DNA from: Streptomyces physcomitrii
Lineage (GTDB): Bacteria; Actinomycetota; Actinomycetes; Streptomycetales; Streptomycetaceae
Assembly (NCBI RefSeq): GCF_012273655.1
Contig: NZ_JAAWWP010000003.1
Span: forward strand, 248,001-312,000
DNA: 64,000 nt
Reading direction: 5' to 3'
Below the pieces are notes generated by a model. The model worked only from the letters and a program-made list of their open reading frames with translations, made no database searches and was not told the DNA's origin. Made by a program: the position numbers and the translations under genes. Shown piece by piece: positions 60,199-64,000 of this stretch (position 1 is the stretch's first letter; each line of letters starts with the position of its first letter).

Positions 60199-60960
60199 AT
60201 GCCTGCCGCGCCCGCCGAGACCGCCCTGACCACCACCGATTCCGCCACCGATCCCACGGCCGATTCCGCCACCGGCTCCGCCACCGCGAGCCCCGGCCCG
60301 ACCGCCGCCGCGCACGCCCCCGGCAAACAGCCCCCCGCCGCCGAGCGGGTCTACCGGCACGTCAAGCACGCGGTACTGGAACGGCGTTACGAGGGCGGCA
60401 CCCTGCTCACCGAGGGCGAGCTGGCCGAGGCGACCGGGGTCTCGCGCACCCCGGTGCGGGAGGCGCTGCTCAAGCTGGAGGTCGAGGGGCTGCTCAAGCT
60501 GTACCCGAAGAAGGGGGCGATGGTGCTCCCGGTCTCCGCGCAGGAGATCACCGACGTCGTCGAGACCCGGCAGCTCGTCGAGACGCACGCGGTGCGCAAA
60601 GCCGTCCCCGCCCCGCCGGCCCTGCTCGCGCGCCTGGCGGAACTCCTGGAGCGGCAGAAGGCGCAGGCCGCCGCGGGCGATCTGGCCGCCACCGCCGTCA
60701 CCGACCGCTGCTTCCACGCCGAGATCGTGCGCAACCTGGGCAACGACATCCTCTCCCGGCTCTACGACCAACTCCGCGACCGGCAGCTGCGGATGGGCAT
60801 CGCCGTGATGCACTCGCACCCGGACCGCATCGCCAAGAACATCGCCGAGCACGCCGAGATCCTCGCCGCCCTGCGCGCCGAGGACGCCCCGCTCGCCGAG
60901 GACCTGGTGCACCGGCACGTCAGCTGGTTCTCGCATCTGGCCCGGGGTGAGGCCCGGTGA
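60199..60960 (+). CDS. GntR-family regulator (FadR/FCD type)
   Basis: A 253-residue regulator. Residues 1-45 are a Thr/Ala/Pro-rich tail. The winged helix follows (RYEGGTLLTEGELAEATGVSRTPVREALLKLE), then a helical FCD ligand domain with conserved His and Asp/Glu residues that usually bind a metal and a carboxylate. The gene overlaps the next start by GTGA, so it is co-translated with a transporter it probably regulates. The ATG at 60199 was chosen from two close starts because it fits the leaderless -10 spacing. Confidence 0.88.
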   Translation: MPAAPAETALTTTDSATDPTADSATGSATASPGPTAAAHAPGKQPPAAERVYRHVKHAVLERRYEGGTLLTEGELAEATGVSRTPVREALLKLEVEGLLKLYPKKGAMVLPVSAQEITDVVETRQLVETHAVRKAVPAPPALLARLAELLERQKAQAAAGDLAATAVTDRCFHAEIVRNLGNDILSRLYDQLRDRQLRMGIAVMHSHPDRIAKNIAEHAEILAALRAEDAPLAEDLVHRHVSWFSHLARGEAR

Positions 60961-62267
60961 GCACCCGCGAGGCGGCCGCGCCGCTGCTGCCGGGCGATCC
61001 CCCGGGCGGGCGCCGTGCGATCGCCGTCTGGTCCATCGGCGTCTCCGTCTACTTCGTCGCCGTCATCTTCCGCACCTCGCTCGGCGTCGCCGGCCTGGAC
61101 GCCGCCGACCGCTTCGACGTCAACGCCTCCGCCCTGTCCACCTTCTCCATCCTGCAACTGCTCGTCTACGCGGGCATGCAGATACCGGTGGGCCTGCTCG
61201 TCGACCGGCTCGGCACCAAGCGCGTGCTGACCATGGGCGTGGTCCTGTTCACCCTCGGCCAGCTCGGCTTCGCCTTCTCCACCTCGTACGGCTCCGCGCT
61301 GGCCTCGCGGGCGCTGCTCGGCTGCGGGGACGCGCTGACCTTCATCAGCGTGCTGCGGCTCGGCACCCGCTGGTTCCCGGCCCGGCGCGGGCCGCTAGTC
61401 GCCCAACTCGCCGGTCTGGTGGGCATGGCGGGCAATCTGGTCTCCACCCTGGTGCTCGCCCGGCTGCTGCACGGCCTCGGCTGGACCACCGCCTTCGCGG
61501 GCAGCGCCCTGTGCGGGGTGCTCGTCCTGGTCCTGCTGCTGCTCTTCCTGCGCGACCACCCCGAGGGCTTCGCGCCGGAACCGGCGAGCCACCGGGGCGC
61601 CGCCTTCGTACGCCGCCAGATCGCCGCCTCCTGGCGGGAACCCGGCACCCGGCTCGGCCTCTGGGTGCACTTCACCACGCAGTTCCCGGCGATGTTCTTC
61701 CTGCTCCTGTGGGGGCTGCCGTTCCTGGTCGAGGCGCAGGGCATGTCCCGCGGCGGCGCGGGCACTCTGCTCACCCTGGTCGTGCTCTCCAACATGGCCG
61801 TCGGCCTGGTCTACGGGCAGGTGATCGCCCGGCACCAGAACGCCCGGATGCCGATCGCGCTCGGCACGGTGGCCTCAAGTGCCCTGCTGTGGGCGGCCGT
61901 TCTGGCCTGGCCGGGGACGCACGCCCCGCTGTGGCTGCTGATCGTGCTGTGCGCGGCCCTCGGCGCCTGCGGACCGGCCTCCATGATCGGCTTCGACTTC
62001 TCCCGCCCGGCCAACCCGCCGGAGCGCCAGGGCACCGCCTCCGGGATCGTCAACATGGGCGGCTTCGTCGCCTCGATGACGACGCTCTTCCTGGTCGGTG
62101 TGCTCCTCGACCTCACCGGCGACAACTACCGCCTGGCCTTCTGCGCCCTCTTCGTCCTCCAGGCCCTCGGCCTCAGCCAGATCCTGCGGCTGCGCGGCCG
62201 GGCCGCCCGCCGCGAGGACGAGCGGCTGGTCGCGAGCCGGGTGGAGACGGTGCACGTCCCCGTGTGA
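60957..62267 (+). CDS. MFS transporter coupled to GntR
   Basis: A 436-residue 12-helix transporter of the major facilitator family. Loop 2-3 has LLVDRLGTKRVLTMG, the MFS signature, and the N-terminus is hydrophilic for 25 residues. It belongs near the nitrate/cyanate-type or metabolite branch but the substrate is not evident. The GTG start overlaps the regulator stop by 4 bp, so they form a two-gene operon in which the regulator may sense the transported compound. It ends 40 bp from the convergent mycothiol enzyme gene. Confidence 0.88.
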   Translation: MSTREAAAPLLPGDPPGGRRAIAVWSIGVSVYFVAVIFRTSLGVAGLDAADRFDVNASALSTFSILQLLVYAGMQIPVGLLVDRLGTKRVLTMGVVLFTLGQLGFAFSTSYGSALASRALLGCGDALTFISVLRLGTRWFPARRGPLVAQLAGLVGMAGNLVSTLVLARLLHGLGWTTAFAGSALCGVLVLVLLLLFLRDHPEGFAPEPASHRGAAFVRRQIAASWREPGTRLGLWVHFTTQFPAMFFLLLWGLPFLVEAQGMSRGGAGTLLTLVVLSNMAVGLVYGQVIARHQNARMPIALGTVASSALLWAAVLAWPGTHAPLWLLIVLCAALGACGPASMIGFDFSRPANPPERQGTASGIVNMGGFVASMTTLFLVGVLLDLTGDNYRLAFCALFVLQALGLSQILRLRGRAARREDERLVASRVETVHVPV

Positions 62268-62307
62268 GAGCCGTACCCCGCGGGGGAGCCGTACGGGGAG
62301 CGGCCGT

Positions 62308-63132
62308 TCAGAAGGTGATCACGATCTCCCGGAGCACCGCGTCCGCGAGTTCCTGGTCGCCCTCGGCCTTGATCTCCCCGGCGGCGGACTCCGGGGTGAC
62401 GCGGCCGCAGGCGAGCCGGTAGAAGGTCTCCCAGTCCAGGCTGAGGGTCAGGGCGGGGCCGAGCGAGGGGGAGCCGTCGATGGTGCCCCGGCCGTTCGCG
62501 TCGACCCGTACGGTGCGCAGGAACTCGACGGGGCCGCCGACGTCGAAGACGACCGCCGAACCGGGCGCCGCCCCGGCCCGCTTGGCGACGATCTTCGGCA
62601 GCTCGTCGAGGATCATGTCCCGTACGACGGCGGAGCCCGGGGAGTCGAGGTCGCCGGGGGTCGCGAGCGCGGCGCGCAGGTCCTGTTCGTGGACCCAGGT
62701 GTCGAAGACCCGGCTGCGCAGGTGGTCGTGGAGGGTCTGGTTCCGGCCGAGGAGTCCGCGGATCTCGGTGTCGGGCTCCCGGTACTCGTTGCGCAGCTGG
62801 CGCGAGCGGCGGATGATCGTGTACTCCAGCTCCGCGGTCATCTCCGGGGCGGTGTGGTGCCGCCGGACGTCGACCTGGACCTCCATGTACCGCTGCGGCT
62901 CGGTCTTCACGTGGTAGAGGTCGCGCGGCAGGGTGTGGATGGGGCGGGGGTCGCCGAGCGCCTCGCACTCCATGCCGATCACATGGGAGACGACGTCCCG
63001 CACCGACCAGCCGCGGCAGGGGGTCGCCCGGTTCCACTCCCGGTCGGGCAGCGGCGTCACCAGCTGGGATATCGCTTCTGCGGCGTGGGTCCAGGCATCG
63101 GCATAGGGCTGAAGGCTGGGATGGAGACTCAC
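62308..63132 (-). CDS. Mycothiol-dependent maleylpyruvate isomerase-family protein
   Basis: A 274-residue protein. The N-terminal DinB-like domain (about 1-160) has the metal-binding pattern with His in DVVSHVIGMECEAL and His in VFDTWVHEQDLR. The C-terminal MDMPI domain covers about 185-274. Many actinobacteria use mycothiol as the thiol partner. The substrate here is unknown. The GTG follows GAGGGG closely. It is divergent from the partial nitrilase-type gene. Confidence 0.85.
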   Translation of the reverse strand: MSLHPSLQPYADAWTHAAEAISQLVTPLPDREWNRATPCRGWSVRDVVSHVIGMECEALGDPRPIHTLPRDLYHVKTEPQRYMEVQVDVRRHHTAPEMTAELEYTIIRRSRQLRNEYREPDTEIRGLLGRNQTLHDHLRSRVFDTWVHEQDLRAALATPGDLDSPGSAVVRDMILDELPKIVAKRAGAAPGSAVVFDVGGPVEFLRTVRVDANGRGTIDGSPSLGPALTLSLDWETFYRLACGRVTPESAAGEIKAEGDQELADAVLREIVITF

Positions 63133-63370
63133 GAGACCCCTCGGGCGTGGCGGACGTACGGTGGCCGGCGGTTGCTGGTCGGACGGTGTCGGCCGGGCGG
63201 CGGACCCGCGCGGAGGCCGACCGCGGTGGAGCGGTGCCGACTGTTTTCGGTCGTGGAAGGCCGGGGGCTCCCCCGCTACAGACAGTACGCTGCCCGAAGG
63301 CACCCCGGCAGTGCTTTCGGATGACGATCGTAGGCCGTAACGACGACCCCAACGCCAGGACGGTGGTACT

Positions 63371-64000
63371 GTGCGCGCTTCCCTCCTCCAGATCGGACCA
63401 GACGGCGACGAACCGGTGGATTCCCTTCGTGACAGGGCGAGTTCGCTGGTACAGGAGCAAGCGGGGGCGGATCTGGTGATCCTCCCCGAGCTGTGGACCA
63501 CCGGCGCCTTCGCCTTCGAGCGCTTCGCCGCGGAGGCCGAGCCGCTGCGCGGGCCCACCTACGAGCTGATGGCCGAATCCGCGCGGAAGACCGGGGTGTG
63601 GCTGCACGCCGGGTCGATCCCGGAGCGCGCCGAGGACGGCACCCTCTACAACACCTCGCTGGTCTTCGGCCCGGACGGCGAACTCGCCGCCTCCTACCGC
63701 AAGATGCACCGCTTCGGCTTCGACCGGGGCGAGGCGGTCCTGATGGGCGCGGGCACGGAGCTGGTCACGGTTGCGCTGCCCGGCACCACGCTCGGCCTGG
63801 CCACCTGCTACGACCTGCGCTTCCCCGAGCTGTTCCGGGGCCTGGTCGACGCGGGCGCCGAACTCCTGGTGGTCCCCGCGGGCTGGCCCGAGCGCCGCCG
63901 CGCCCACTGGACCCTGCTCGCCCAGGCCCGCGCCGTCGAGAACCAGGCGTACGTCCTGGCCGTCGGCTCGGCCGGTACGCACGCCGGGGTGCCGCAGGCC
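63371..64000 (+). CDS. Carbon-nitrogen hydrolase (nitrilase superfamily), cut by window edge
   Basis: The first 210 residues of an amidase-type enzyme. The Glu-Lys-Cys triad is present as Glu40 (LPELW), Lys111 (YRKMHRFGF) and Cys146 (TCYDLRFPE). The family usually has about 260-270 residues, so some 55 are missing past position 64000. Pattern and size suggest an omega-amidase or predicted amidohydrolase rather than a true nitrilase. GTG at 63371 is the best start, with an AGGA 10 bp upstream; the frame is open from there to the edge. Confidence 0.82.
   Translation, partial: MRASLLQIGPDGDEPVDSLRDRASSLVQEQAGADLVILPELWTTGAFAFERFAAEAEPLRGPTYELMAESARKTGVWLHAGSIPERAEDGTLYNTSLVFGPDGELAASYRKMHRFGFDRGEAVLMGAGTELVTVALPGTTLGLATCYDLRFPELFRGLVDAGAELLVVPAGWPERRRAHWTLLAQARAVENQAYVLAVGSAGTHAGVPQA

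Overview
The window is chromosomal DNA of a high-GC actinomycete, almost certainly a Streptomyces. Support comes from the very GC-rich third codon positions and the many GTG starts. It also comes from the gene set: snapalysin beside its LysR regulator, a streptogrisin-type protease, a mycothiol-dependent enzyme, an Rv1733c-type membrane protein, and anti-sigma-like ATPases next to XRE or LuxR regulators. I count about 51 protein genes, one of them (a nitrilase-type hydrolase) cut by the right edge. I found no rRNA, tRNA, prophage, IS element or CRISPR array.

Layout. 0.1-5.5 kb: DHA2 efflux pump, a VirS-like AraC regulator, and a divergent Baeyer-Villiger-type monooxygenase plus SDR, resembling the start of the mycobacterial virS-mymA locus. 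5.5-11.3 kb: HxlR regulator, VOC protein, NAD(P)-binding/DUF2867 protein, an orphan peptide-binding lipoprotein and a MOSC protein. 11.3-19.5 kb: XRE regulator, secreted S1 protease, cyclopropane synthase-like methyltransferase, secreted SGNH esterase, acyl-CoA synthetase and SDR. 19.5-27.2 kb: XRE/TPR regulator with an anti-sigma-like ATPase and a small partner, an Rv1733c protein, a very large LuxR (LAL) regulator and a second ATPase. 27.2-31.2 kb: sugar-nucleotide epimerase, a toxin-antitoxin-like pair with a third small gene, and metG. 31.3-38.7 kb: VWA protein, PhoX phosphatase behind a probable PHO box, snpR/snpA and an alpha/beta hydrolase. 38.8-45.9 kb: MocR regulator, membrane proteins, a GH89 alpha-N-acetylglucosaminidase and a Vms1/eRF1-like protein. 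45.9-47.9 kb: crcB-DUF190-crcB fluoride export. 47.9-57.2 kb: membrane mannosyltransferase-like protein, cytochrome b561-molybdopterin fusion, the GT2-DUF2064-methyltransferase operon and a divergent two-component system. 57.4-64 kb: DUF1266 protein, D-Ala-D-Ala carboxypeptidase, GntR-MFS operon, mycothiol-dependent enzyme and a partial carbon-nitrogen hydrolase.

Most genes form short cassettes of a regulator divergent from its likely target, or two to three genes joined by 4-bp GTGA overlaps. Several divergent promoters carry readable operator candidates: 21-bp-spaced direct repeats before the monooxygenase, a PHO box before phoX, a palindrome before snpA, direct and inverted repeats before the MocR gene, and 19-bp direct repeats before the two-component system. 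At least five genes have a TANNNT hexamer exactly 6 nt before the start codon, the mark of leaderless transcription.

The most unusual signal is a dispersed family of 15-bp tandem repeats with consensus GGGA-N7-TCCC. It lies inside three unrelated genes (LAL regulator, membrane glycosyltransferase, response regulator), in both orientations and more than one reading frame, and adds long low-complexity peptides to otherwise ordinary proteins. Other period-3 expansions (9 and 18 bp) sit in the GT2, CrcB and DUF190 genes, and non-coding arrays of 17, 19 and 26 bp sit between genes. This minisatellite behaviour is the best candidate for something undescribed here.
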